Below are positions 38,568 to 46,535 of a DNA stretch of 64,000 nucleotides, in pieces. Position 1 is the stretch's first letter; every line of letters begins with the position of its first letter. This DNA comes from Planctomycetota bacterium (GTDB lineage Bacteria > Planctomycetota > B15-G4 > SIAN01): the NCBI GenBank assembly GCA_016795285.1, contig JAEUIC010000047.1, positions 1-64,000 on the forward strand, read 5' to 3'. The translations under genes were made by a program, and so were the position numbers. The notes under the pieces were generated by a model, which did not search any database, was not told where the DNA came from, and worked only from the letters and a program-made list of their open reading frames with translations.

Positions 38568-39029
38568 TCACGCTCCCTTCGTGTAGCTGCCATCCATCGC
38601 CGGCGCCCACTGCTTGCCGTCCTGCGACACCTCCATCGCGAACGTGTAGCGCGAGCCGGCCAGCCCGAAGCTGCAGCGCGACCAGCCCATCGGGGACTTG
38701 CTGGTCATCACCAGCGTGTCGCCCTTCCAGCTGCCGGTGAAGAGGCTCGCGGTGCAGCCCATCGAATCCCACCAGTGGAGCGTCGGTTGGCCGCTCTCTG
38801 CATCGACCGAGAAGACGCCGTGGCCGCGGAACGTGACGGCGCCGTCGCGCACCTGCTCGTAGTCCTGGATCACGTTGAAGCCATCCAGCGCGACGCGGTT
38901 GGTCACCTTGCCGGTCGCCATGCCGCCCTGCGGATCCCACGGCGACGGGTGCATCTTCTCGCTGCCGGTCCAATGGCCGGCGAGCTTGGCGAGCTGCTGG
39001 TGAGCGGGGCCGGGCTTCGGCATCTCCAT
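38568..39029 (-). CDS. DUF1579 protein, copy B
   Basis: 153 residues, no signal peptide, preceded by GAGGAGAAG. The sequence fits DUF1579: GPAHQQLAKLAGHWTGSEKM at the start, DGFNVIQDYEQVRDG, GHGVFSVD, then LHWWDSMG and MTSKSPMGWSRCSFGL. DUF1579 proteins are lipocalin-like beta barrels of unknown ligand. It is clearly a tandem duplicate of the gene directly upstream: the first nine residues (MEMPKPGPA) and most motifs are identical, with differences concentrated in the C-terminal half. Confidence 0.88.
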   Translation of the reverse strand: MEMPKPGPAHQQLAKLAGHWTGSEKMHPSPWDPQGGMATGKVTNRVALDGFNVIQDYEQVRDGAVTFRGHGVFSVDAESGQPTLHWWDSMGCTASLFTGSWKGDTLVMTSKSPMGWSRCSFGLAGSRYTFAMEVSQDGKQWAPAMDGSYTKGA

Positions 39030-39105
39030 GTCGACTTCTCCTCGATGGCGCTGTTCGGGAAGGGGGCGCGGCCAGGGACCTGCTGCTCCGCGGCGGACCA
39101 ACGGC

Positions 39106-39561
39106 TCACTTCGCGTAGCTGCCGGTCATCACCGGCGTCCACGTCTCGCCGTCCTGCGAGAACTCGATCGCGAAGGTGTAGCGCGCGCCGGCGATGCCGA
39201 AGGCGCAGCGCAAGTGCCCCATCGGCGACTGGTTGCTCATCACCAAGGTGTCGCCTCGCCAGCTGCCGGTGAAGAAGCTCGCCGCACCGTCGAGCGAATC
39301 CCACCAGTGCAGCGTCGGCTGACCGGTCCCTTGGTCGACCGAGAAGACGCCGTGGCCGCGGAACGTGACCTTGCCGTCGCGCACCCGCTCGTAGTCCTGG
39401 ATCACGGTGAAGCCGTCGAGCGCGACGCGGTTGGTCACCGTGCCGGTCGCGCTCCCGCCTTCCGGATCCCACGGCGCCGGGTGCATCGTCTCGCTGCCGC
39501 TCCACTGGCCAGCGAGCTTGGCGAGCTGCTGATGGGCGGGACCGGGCTTCGGCATTTCCAT
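39106..39561 (-). CDS. DUF1579 protein, copy A
   Basis: 151 residues. The start MEMPKPGPAHQQLAKLAGQW matches copy B, as do YERVRDGKVTFRGHGVFSVD and QPTLHWWDS. GGAGG lies about 12 bases upstream of the ATG. Predicted to be a lipocalin-like small beta barrel; no function is established for the family. It lies 58 bp downstream of the exonuclease gene and 76 bp upstream of copy B, all on the minus strand. Confidence 0.88.
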   Translation of the reverse strand: MEMPKPGPAHQQLAKLAGQWSGSETMHPAPWDPEGGSATGTVTNRVALDGFTVIQDYERVRDGKVTFRGHGVFSVDQGTGQPTLHWWDSLDGAASFFTGSWRGDTLVMSNQSPMGHLRCAFGIAGARYTFAIEFSQDGETWTPVMTGSYAK

Positions 39562-39619
39562 CGATCGCGATCCTCCAGGAGCGACGAGCGCCAGCAGGGT
39601 CCGAGGCCGTCGAACTCTC

Positions 39620-40219
39620 TCAGCCGAACAGGCTCTGTTCGCGCGCCGTCTTCACGACGCCGAGGCGGCGCAGCTCGAAGAAGCACTTGGCGCAGACGGC
39701 GACATCGTGCGCCGCCTCGTGCTTCTCCTCGGCCGGCACGCCGAAGAGCTTCTGGTGCAGCTCGGGGAGCTTCGGCCACTTGAAGCCCTTGTCGCTCGGG
39801 ATCGCGCAGAGGTCGGTCGACGACTTCATGGTGCAGATGCGCTGCTTGCCGTCGAACGGGTCGGGGCGGCGCGCGCGGACGAACTCGGCGCCGATCACCG
39901 CCTCGTCGTAGGAGAGGTTGTGGGCGATGACGAAGCGCGCCGACTTCAGCGCGGTCGCGAAGGCGGCCAGCACCTCCGGCAGCGCGAGCCCCTCGCGCAG
40001 CGCGCGCTCGTTCGAGATGCCGTGCACCCGCTCGGCGTCGGCCGGGATGGTGAAGCCGTCGGGCCGCACGATCGCGCTGCGCGCGCCGGTCGGCTTGCCG
40101 TCGACGTCGAAGCAGGCCCACGCGAGTTGCACCACGCGCGGCCAGTTGCCGACGTCGCTCTTCGGCGCGCTCCAGCTGCGCGGCAGCCCGGTCGTCTCGC
40201 TGTCGATCACGACGAACAT
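39620..40219 (-). CDS. DnaQ-like DEDDh 3'-5' exonuclease
   Basis: 199 residues starting after a GAGGAGGGA ribosome binding site. The three exonuclease motifs are present: Exo I with VIDSETTG (Asp6, Glu8), Exo II with ARFVIAHNLSYDEAVIGAEF, and Exo III with EKHEAAHDVAVCAKCF (His then Asp, the DEDDh type). There is no polymerase or helicase domain, so this is a stand-alone exonuclease of the PolC/epsilon superfamily that could trim DNA or RNA 3' ends. It starts 11 bp after the stop of the peroxiredoxin-M28 gene and is probably co-transcribed with it. Confidence 0.92.
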   Translation of the reverse strand: MFVVIDSETTGLPRSWSAPKSDVGNWPRVVQLAWACFDVDGKPTGARSAIVRPDGFTIPADAERVHGISNERALREGLALPEVLAAFATALKSARFVIAHNLSYDEAVIGAEFVRARRPDPFDGKQRICTMKSSTDLCAIPSDKGFKWPKLPELHQKLFGVPAEEKHEAAHDVAVCAKCFFELRRLGVVKTAREQSLFG

Positions 40220-40230
40220 CGCGTCCCTCC

Positions 40231-42414
40231 TCAACCGCCGCCGGCCGGCGGCCCCGCCTGCGGCCGCAGCGCCTTGAACTCCGAGCCATCGTTCCACTGC
40301 GGCCACGCTTCGCTCGCCAGCACCCGCCGCGCCACCGACAGCAGCGCCTGCAGGTCCTCGGCCGCCCCGTCGAAGAGCCAGCTCGGATCGAACTCGTCGC
40401 TCGGCTTGTGATAGCGCTCCGCGGTGTAGCGGCGGCGCAGCTCGAGGCCGTATTCCGGCCCCTGCCCGACGTAGTCGACCCCCTGCTTCGTGTAGAGCGC
40501 CGGCACGCCCTTGTGGGCGAAGCTCATCTGGTCGGAGCGGAAGTAGGAGCCCTTCTCCGGCTCCGGATCGGGGACGAGCGTGCGCCCCTGCACGGCGATC
40601 GCCTCGCCGAGCAGCGCCTCGAGGCTCGACTGCCCCATGCCGACCACGGCGAGATCGCGCGTGCGCCCCCAGACGTTCAGCCCGTCGAGGTTGATCACCG
40701 CGAGCGTCTGCTCGAGCGGCACCACCGGGTTCTCCGCGTACCACTGCGAGCCGAGCAGGCCGCGCTCCTCGGCGGTGACGAAGAGCACCGCCACCGACCG
40801 CGCGGACCGCGGCGCCCGGCCGAGAGCGCGCGCGATCTCCAGCACGCCGGCGCAGCCGCTCGCGTTGTCGATCGCGCCGTTCAGGATCGTGTCGCCCGGC
40901 TTGGTCGGGTCGATGCCGAAGTGGTCCCAGTGGGCGCAGAAGAGCACGTGCTCGCGGCTCTTGCGCGGATCGCTGCCGGGCAGGATCGCCAGCACGTTGC
41001 GCGAGACGATCGGCGCAAGCTTCTGCTCGACGCGGACCGTGGCCGGCAGCGCCAGCGCGACCGGCTTGAAGCCGTCGACGGCCGCCGCCGCGCGCAGCGC
41101 GTCGAAGTCGAGGCCCGCTCCGCTGCGGCGGAAGAGGTCGACCGCCACTTCGCGCGTGATCCACCCCTCGAAGGCGCAGCGCGACGCGCCGCCGTCGGCG
41201 CGCGCGAAGTCGAACTGCTCGCCGCCCCAGCTGTTGCGCACCACCTCCCAGCCGTAAGCCGCCGGCTCGGTCTCGTGCACGATGAGGCAGCCCGCCGCAC
41301 CGCGCCGCGCCGCCTCCTCGTACTTGTAGGTCCAGCGCCCGTAGTAGGTCATCGCCTTGCCGCCGAAGCGGCCGTCGGCGAGCGGCGGGTCGTTCACGAG
41401 GCAGACGACCACCTTGCCCTTCACGTCGAGGCCGGCGTAGTCGTCCCAACCGAACTCGGGCGCGCTGCAGCCGTAGCCGACGAAGACGAGCTCGCCGCCC
41501 GCCTCGAGCGGCCCGGCGCCCTGCCGCCGCGTCATCAGCACGAAGTCGTCGAGGAAGCGCAGCCCGATGCCGCCGAGCGCGAGCTGCGGCGCCTTCTCCT
41601 TGGTGATCGAGAGCAGCGGCACCTGCTGCACGAAGCTCGGCCCGTTGCCGGGCGAGAAGCCGGCGGCGGTCAGCTGCTCGGTGAGGTACTCGATCGTGCG
41701 CCGCTCGCCGCGCGAGCCGACGCCGCGCCCCTCGAAGTCGTCCGCGGCGAGCGTCTGCAGGTCCTTGCGGATCGCCTCGGGATCGAGCCGCTCGGGCGAG
41801 AGCGCCGTCGGCGCATCGATCGGCGCGCGCGCGGCGAGCGGCGCCTCGGGTGCCGGTCCGAGCGCCTGCAGCAGCGCTTCCCAATCGGCCTCGGTCTTCA
41901 GGTCGTAGGCGTCGTCGACGTAGCCGAGCCGCCCGTCGCGCTCGACGAGGAACATGGTCCGCTTGGCGATCCCGCCCATCGCCTCGAGGAAGACGCCGAA
42001 GTCGCGCGCCGCGCGCCCCTGCTCGTCGACCAGCAACTGGAACGGCAGGGTGAGCGACTCGCAGAACTTGCGGTGCGACTCGACGCCGTCGGTCGAGACG
42101 CCGAACACCATCACGTCGCGCGACTGGAACTGGGCGAACCTGTCCCGCAGGTCCGAGAGTTCCTTCGTTCAGCCACCGGTGAAGTCCTTGGGATAGAAGG
42201 CGAGCAGGTAGCGCTTGCCCTTCAGCGACGCCGCCGTGATGAGGCGGCCGTCCTGGTCGGCCATCTTGAAGTCGGGCACCTCGGCGCCGAGCTTCGGGAC
42301 CTCGGGCGTGCGGACGCCCGCGACCGGGACGAGCGGCCCCCTCGGTGCCGGCGACGCCGGCGCGAGGCCCGCCAGCAGCAGCCCGAGCGTCACCGATCCA
42401 GCGAACCTCACCAT
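40231..42414 (-). CDS. Peroxiredoxin (Sec) fused to M28 aminopeptidase, predicted selenoprotein
   Basis: 727 residues when UGA 42171-42169 is read as selenocysteine 82. ATG 42414 follows GGAGG by 8 bases; an ATG five codons upstream is the alternative. After a signal peptide (MVRFAGSVTLGLLLAGLA) comes a bacterioferritin-comigratory-type peroxiredoxin: YLLAFYPKDFTGG, Sec where the peroxidatic Cys normally stands, TKELSDLRDRF, VFGVSTDGVESHRKF. No Cys follows at the +5 resolving position. A linker leads to an M28 metallopeptidase with a PA-like insert: zinc ligands and catalytic residues in AHWDHFG (His495, Asp497), NGAIDNASG, FVTAEERGLLG, VINLDGLN and ERYHKPSDEFD. The inferred product is an exported peroxidase-peptidase. 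Both halves share one frame, broken only by the UGA. Confidence 0.88.
42135..42155 (-). promoter_or_regulatory. Bacterial SECIS hairpin in the peroxiredoxin gene
   Basis: On the mRNA strand, CGGACCTG (42155-42148) pairs with CAGGTTCG (42142-42135): 8 bp including one G-U pair. The loop is CGGGA, with G at position two. It starts 21 nt after the UGA. Stem length, spacing and the early loop G all meet the bacterial SECIS consensus bound by SelB. Confidence 0.78.
42169..42171 (-). other. UGA codon predicted to encode selenocysteine (peroxiredoxin, residue 82)
   Basis: TGA on the minus strand between ACC GGT GGC and ACG AAG GAA. In peroxiredoxins of the form FYPKDFTPGCT this exact position is the peroxidatic Cys. 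A Cys-to-Sec replacement is the usual way selenoprotein peroxiredoxins arise, so the codon position itself supports recoding. Confidence 0.87.
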
Positions 42415-42600
42415 CGCGCGGCCTCCCATCGCGGTCGCGCCGATCCCCGGGCGCCGCGGGCGGCGAACTGTAGCCGGGTCGCCCCTCCGCGCGGCGGAGC
42501 TCGTCGACGAGCCGCGGTCCAGGCGAAGGCGGGGCGAAGACCGCTCGTGCCGGCGCCGCGAACAGCGCGCGCCGACCGGCGACCTGATCAGCGAACCGGT

Positions 42601-42610
42601 TACATTTGTA
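42601..42610. promoter_or_regulatory. BlaI/MecI-type operator (TACA-N2-TGTA)
   Basis: TACATTTGTA is a perfect TACA-NN-TGTA palindrome, the core recognised by BlaI/MecI repressors. It is an AT-rich island in GC-rich DNA, 73 bp before the blaI-type gene and 186 bp from the divergent peroxiredoxin start. It probably gives autoregulation of the BlaI-M56 operon. The rest of the 269-bp divergent region holds no gene. Confidence 0.68.
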
Positions 42611-42683
42611 GACGTTCAGCGGTATCCGTCACCGACTCGCCCCTTTCGCGGCTCGCCGCCCTCCCCTCGCGCTGGAACTCGCC

Positions 42684-43070
42684 ATGGCCGAACCGACCCA
42701 AGGAGCGCTCTCCCGCGCCGAGCTCAAGGTGATGAAGATCGCCTGGCGCCTGCAGCGGGCGGCGGCGCGCGACATCGTCGAAGCGGCCGCCGACCACGGC
42801 TGGCAGCCGAGCACGGTGAAGACGCTGCTGCGCCGCCTGGTCGAGAAGGGGCACCTGCGCGCCACGCGCGTCGGCAACAGCTTCCTCTACGAGCCGATCG
42901 AGTCGGCCGGCCCGACGCTGCGGCGCGCGCTCGACTCGCTGTTCGACCACGTGCACGACGAGCTGACGGCGCCGCTGCTCGCCCATCTGGTGAAGCGCAG
43001 CAAGCTCACCGACGACGAACTCGCCGAGCTGCGCAAGCTCCTCGACGCCAAGAAGGGGCGCAGCCGATGA
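42684..43070 (+). CDS. BlaI/MecI/CopY-family transcriptional repressor
   Basis: 128 residues. The winged helix is clear: LSRAELKVMKIAWRLQRAAA, DIVEAAADHGWQPSTVKTLL, RRLVEKGHLRATRVGNSFLY. The C-terminal helices (RRALDSLFDHVHDELTAPLL and the LTDDELAELRKLLD tail) form the dimerisation part where such repressors are cleaved on signalling. It should bind TACA-TGTA sites such as the one at 42601. The stop overlaps the ATG of the M56 peptidase gene (ATGA), the standard BlaI-BlaR1 pairing. No beta-lactamase gene is nearby, so the regulated function is not antibiotic resistance on present evidence. Confidence 0.93.
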   Translation: MAEPTQGALSRAELKVMKIAWRLQRAAARDIVEAAADHGWQPSTVKTLLRRLVEKGHLRATRVGNSFLYEPIESAGPTLRRALDSLFDHVHDELTAPLLAHLVKRSKLTDDELAELRKLLDAKKGRSR

Positions 43071-45382
43071 GCGCGCTCGAGCTGCTCGAGGGCTGCGGCA
43101 GCCGCTTCGTCGCCGTCGTCGCGACGCGCGGGCTCGACGGGCTGTTGGCGCTGCCGCTGGTGGCGGGCGCGTGGTGGCTGCTCCGCCGGCGCGCGACGCC
43201 GCACCTGCGCGCGTGGCTGCCGTGGCTCGCGCTCGTGCCGTTGGTGGTGCCGCTCGGGACGGCGTTGCCGGAGCGGTGGACGCCGCTCGGTTGGCGCAGC
43301 TGGATCGCCTCGGCGTCGGCCGACGGCAGCGCGCCGCGCGTTGGAGCAGGCGACGCGAGCGGCCGCGCCGCGCCGACGGCAGGCGGCGCGCAGCCGTTCG
43401 CCGGCCTCCTCGAACTCGCGCTGCATGGCGACCGGAGCCGCGCGGGACCGACGACCGGCGCGCCGCGCCGCGCCACGGACGAAGCCGCCACCGCCCGCAG
43501 CGCCGCCGACGGCGCTCCTGGAGACGAGCGATCGCCTGCCGCGACGCTGCTCTTCGTCGCGTGGCTCGCCGTCGTGGCGAGCGGCGGCGTGCAGTGGTGG
43601 CGGCGCAGCCGGCGCTGGCGGGCCGCGCTGGCCGGCGCGCAACCGCTGCCGTTCGCCGAGCTCGGCCCGGCCACGCGCACGGTCGCTCGACAGGCGGCGG
43701 TGCGCGGGATCGCGCTGGCCGAATGCGCGACGCTCCCTGCGCCGCTGGCGGTCGGGCTGCTGCGGCGGCGCGTGCTGCTGCCGACGGCGTTGCGGCGCGA
43801 GCTCGACGACGAGGGGTTGCGCTTCGTGCTGCTGCACGAGCTCGCCCACCACCGCCGCGGCGATCTCTGGCTCGGGCTGCTGCTGCGCGTCGTGCGGCTG
43901 CTCTGGTTCTTCCACCCGGCGCCGTGGCTCGCCGGCCGCTGGATCGCGTCGGCGCGCGAGCTGGCGTGCGACGACGTGGCGCTCGCGAGGTTCCCGCCGC
44001 CGGCGCGCGCCGGCTGCGCCGAGACGTTCCTGAAGGTGGTCGACTTCTCGCGTCGCGCCGATGCCGAATCGGCGGGGCTCGCGGCGATGGCCGACGAAGT
44101 CACCGAGGTGAGGAGCAGGCTCATGCGGATGGTCGACGGACGGATCGGGGTGGCGGATCGCCTGTCGCGTGGCGGAGCGGTCGCGCTGGCGGCCGCCGCA
44201 GCGATCGCGCTGCTCGGCATGCAGCCACCGGCGCAGAGCGCGAGCAGCGGCGCCGCCGCGAGCAACGGCGCCGCCGCGAGCGCTCCACCGCTGGTCGCGG
44301 CGAGCGAGCCGCCCATGCAAGAGGCGGCCCCACAGGAGGCGGCGCCGCTCGATCCGCAGGCGGCGCAAGTGCGCGCGGCGGTGCTCGCCGCGGGGCGCTG
44401 GCTCGCGCTCCACCAGCACGTCGACGGCTACTGGGATGCCGATCGCTTCGCCGACCGCTGCCGCGAGTGCTCCGACCCGGGCGCGGCGCTGAACGACATC
44501 GGCGTGACGAGCCTCGCGGCGATGGCGCTCATCGAGGCCGAGCGGTTCGGCGATCCGCAGGCGAAGCACGCGCTCGCGACCGCCTCGAACTACCTCCTGT
44601 CGGTGCAGGATCGCGACGACGGCAACATCGGAGCGAAGTCGGGACAGCACTTCATGTACGGCCACATGCTGGCGACGCTCGCGCTCGGCCGACTCGAGGC
44701 GCGCGCGCCGGAGACGAAGCGCGCGGCGACGTTGCAGCGGGCGATCGACTTCATCGTCCGCTCGCGCAATCCCTACAAGGCGTGGCGCTACTCCTATCCG
44801 CCCGATGGCGACAACGACACCTCGGTCACCGTCTTCGCGCTGCTGGCGATGGAGCAGGCGATGGAGCTCGGCATCGCGGTCGACGCGTCGGCCGTGCACG
44901 ACGGCGAGAGCTACGTCGCCGAGATGCGCGATCCGACCACCGGCCGCGTCGGCTACCACGAGAAGGGCAGCCTCTCGGCGCGCAATCCCGACGACATGGA
45001 TCGCTTCCCGGCCGACCTGGTCGAGGCGATCACCGCGGCGGCGCTCCACGTCAGCGTCGCGCAAGGCGATCGCTACGAGCGCCACCCGCTGATGGTGCAG
45101 GGGCTCGCGCTGCTGCTGGCGAAGCCGCCGCGCTGGGACGAGAAGGCGGGCACCATCGACTACTACTACTGGTGGCATGGCACCGAGGCGGTGAAGGCGG
45201 CGGGCGATGCGCGCTGGGTCGCGTGGCGCGCGGCGGTCTGGAGCGCCTTGCTGCCGCACGGCCGCAACGACGGCCACTGCGCCGGCTCCTTCGACGCCGC
45301 GCCCGACCCGTGGGGCGACAACGGCGGCCGCGTCTACTCGACGGCGATCAACGCGCTCACGCTGGCCGCGACGGTGGAGTGA
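43067..45382 (+). CDS. M56 (BlaR1-like) membrane peptidase fused to an alpha/alpha-toroid domain
   Basis: 771 residues. Membrane segments lie near residues 15-35, 42-62 and ~155-175 and again at ~365-385 (GAVALAAAAAIALLGM). The M56 zinc motif HELAHH (His257, His261) sits in LRFVLLHELAHHRRGDLWLG, with the downstream ARELACDDVAL supplying the Glu/Asp signature; signalling would cleave the partner BlaI repressor. Instead of the penicillin-binding sensor of BlaR1, the C-terminal ~350 residues are helical-toroid repeats like prenyltransferase/squalene-cyclase or A-macroglobulin thioester-like folds (RWLALHQHVDGYW, GVTSLAAMALIEAERFG, YLLSVQDRDDGNIG, TSVTVFALLAMEQAMELG, YYYWWHGTEAVKAAGDARW). This part probably senses an extracytoplasmic signal. 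A strong terminator-like hairpin follows. Confidence 0.88.
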   Translation: MSALELLEGCGSRFVAVVATRGLDGLLALPLVAGAWWLLRRRATPHLRAWLPWLALVPLVVPLGTALPERWTPLGWRSWIASASADGSAPRVGAGDASGRAAPTAGGAQPFAGLLELALHGDRSRAGPTTGAPRRATDEAATARSAADGAPGDERSPAATLLFVAWLAVVASGGVQWWRRSRRWRAALAGAQPLPFAELGPATRTVARQAAVRGIALAECATLPAPLAVGLLRRRVLLPTALRRELDDEGLRFVLLHELAHHRRGDLWLGLLLRVVRLLWFFHPAPWLAGRWIASARELACDDVALARFPPPARAGCAETFLKVVDFSRRADAESAGLAAMADEVTEVRSRLMRMVDGRIGVADRLSRGGAVALAAAAAIALLGMQPPAQSASSGAAASNGAAASAPPLVAASEPPMQEAAPQEAAPLDPQAAQVRAAVLAAGRWLALHQHVDGYWDADRFADRCRECSDPGAALNDIGVTSLAAMALIEAERFGDPQAKHALATASNYLLSVQDRDDGNIGAKSGQHFMYGHMLATLALGRLEARAPETKRAATLQRAIDFIVRSRNPYKAWRYSYPPDGDNDTSVTVFALLAMEQAMELGIAVDASAVHDGESYVAEMRDPTTGRVGYHEKGSLSARNPDDMDRFPADLVEAITAAALHVSVAQGDRYERHPLMVQGLALLLAKPPRWDEKAGTIDYYYWWHGTEAVKAAGDARWVAWRAAVWSALLPHGRNDGHCAGSFDAAPDPWGDNGGRVYSTAINALTLAATVE

Positions 45383-45447
45383 GTTGGCGCAGCGCAGCGC
45401 AGACGTACCGTCCGCGGAGCGCTGCCGCCCCTGAGGCCGACCACCAC

Positions 45448-45475
45448 GGAGCCACCCCACCGACGGGGTGGCTCC
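45448..45475 (+). terminator. Terminator-like hairpin after the BlaI-M56 operon
   Basis: A perfect 11-bp inverted repeat: GGAGCCACCCC (45448-45458), loop ACCGAC, GGGGTGGCTCC (45465-45475). There is no T-run after it, as is common at high GC. It lies 65 bp after the M56 stop and insulates the next promoter. Confidence 0.75.
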
Positions 45476-45510
45476 GGCTCGTTCAGGGTCCGTTCGGTCG
45501 AACCGCGCCC

Positions 45511-45538
45511 TTGGCAAAGAACTTTTTCGGCCTATAAA
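45511..45538 (+). promoter_or_regulatory. Sigma-70-like promoter for the MerR/B12 regulator
   Basis: TTGGCA (45511-45516), 16-bp spacer, TATAAA (45533-45538), in a rare AT-rich patch, 40 bp before the ATG at 45579. It matches the housekeeping consensus TTGACA-N17-TATAAT closely. Confidence 0.6.
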
Positions 45539-45578
45539 ACGCTCAAAACGTCCGAGGATCCCTCGGCCGCGGAGAGCC

Positions 45579-46535
45579 ATGCTCGATCCCTCGACCCCCG
45601 CCGACAGCAGCGCCCCGACGACGTCGTCGACCGACCCGTCTGCCGCCGCCCCGCCGCTGCCGATCTTCCTCAGCCCGCGCGACCTCGGTGCGGCGATCGG
45701 CGTCTCCGAGTCTTCGGTGAAGCGGTGGGCCGACTCGGGCCAGCTGAAGCTGGTGCGCACGCGCGGCGGCCATCGCCGCATCCGGCTGTCGGAAGCGATC
45801 CGCTTCATCCAGAAGCAGCACCACGAGGTGGTCCGGCCGGAGCTGCTCGGCTTGCCGTCGCGCGCGCGCCAGCTCGCGCGACTGCCGGTGCATGAGAACG
45901 CGCGGACGCTCGCGCGCTTCCTGATCGCGGGACAGCTCGTCGAGGCGCGCACCGCATTGCTGCACGCGTTCATCGAGGGCGTCGAGCTGGTGACGATCGG
46001 GCGCGACATCCTGCAGCCGGCGCTGGAGCAGATCGGCGAGCTCTGGCACCACGGCCCCGACGGCATCGCCATCGAGCACGCGGCGATCGAGACCTGCCGG
46101 CAGGCGCTGCACGAGATCGAGCGACTGCTGCCATCGGGCGACGGGCCGCTCGCGCTCGGCGGCTCTCCTGAATGGGACCCTTACCAGTTGCCGAGCCTGC
46201 TGGCCTCGATGGCGCTGCAGCAAGCAGGGTGGCGCCCGACGAACCTCGGGGCGCGCGTGCCGCTCGCCGCGTTGCTGGCAGCGGCGAAGCGGCTGCGCCC
46301 GCAGCTCGTCTGGCTGTCGATCTCGTGCGACGAGCCGCGCGGCGCCGCGAGGAGCTACGTCGAAGCGGCGGCGGCGGGGCTTTCGGGCAGCGACACGCTG
46401 CTGGTGGTCGGCGGCCGGATCTGCGGCCACCTGCGCGACGCCCGCCTGCCGCTCGATCCGCGCCGCGTGCTCTTCGAGGATTCGCTCGCCCAGCTGCAGG
46501 ACCTCGCGCGCGCCCGTTCCGGCGCGGCCTCGTGA
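45579..46535 (+). CDS. CarH/LitR-like MerR-type regulator with cobalamin-binding-like domain
   Basis: 318 residues. ATG 45579 is preceded by GGAGAG. After a Ser/Pro-rich start, a MerR helix-turn-helix (SPRDLGAAIGVSESSVKRWA, then TRGGHRRIRLSEAIRFI) is followed by the four-helix cap and Rossmann part of B12 photoreceptors. The cap keeps the CarH motif W-x9-EH (Trp156, Glu166, His167) that covers adenosylcobalamin. However, at the place of the lower-ligand His (E-x-H-x-x-G in CarH) the sequence is D-P-Tyr202-Q-L-P. Cobalamin may therefore bind differently or not at all. The family represses carotenoid or light-stress genes in the dark. It overlaps the next gene by GTGA, suggesting joint control of the SDR-DUF2867 protein. 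Confidence 0.87.
   Translation: MLDPSTPADSSAPTTSSTDPSAAAPPLPIFLSPRDLGAAIGVSESSVKRWADSGQLKLVRTRGGHRRIRLSEAIRFIQKQHHEVVRPELLGLPSRARQLARLPVHENARTLARFLIAGQLVEARTALLHAFIEGVELVTIGRDILQPALEQIGELWHHGPDGIAIEHAAIETCRQALHEIERLLPSGDGPLALGGSPEWDPYQLPSLLASMALQQAGWRPTNLGARVPLAALLAAAKRLRPQLVWLSISCDEPRGAARSYVEAAAAGLSGSDTLLVVGGRICGHLRDARLPLDPRRVLFEDSLAQLQDLARARSGAAS

Noticed and set aside
42114..42429. Treating the peroxiredoxin N-terminus and the M28 part as separate genes
   Set aside because: The frame is continuous apart from the UGA at the peroxidatic Cys site; an internal start would leave the M28 protein without export signal and with half a peroxiredoxin.
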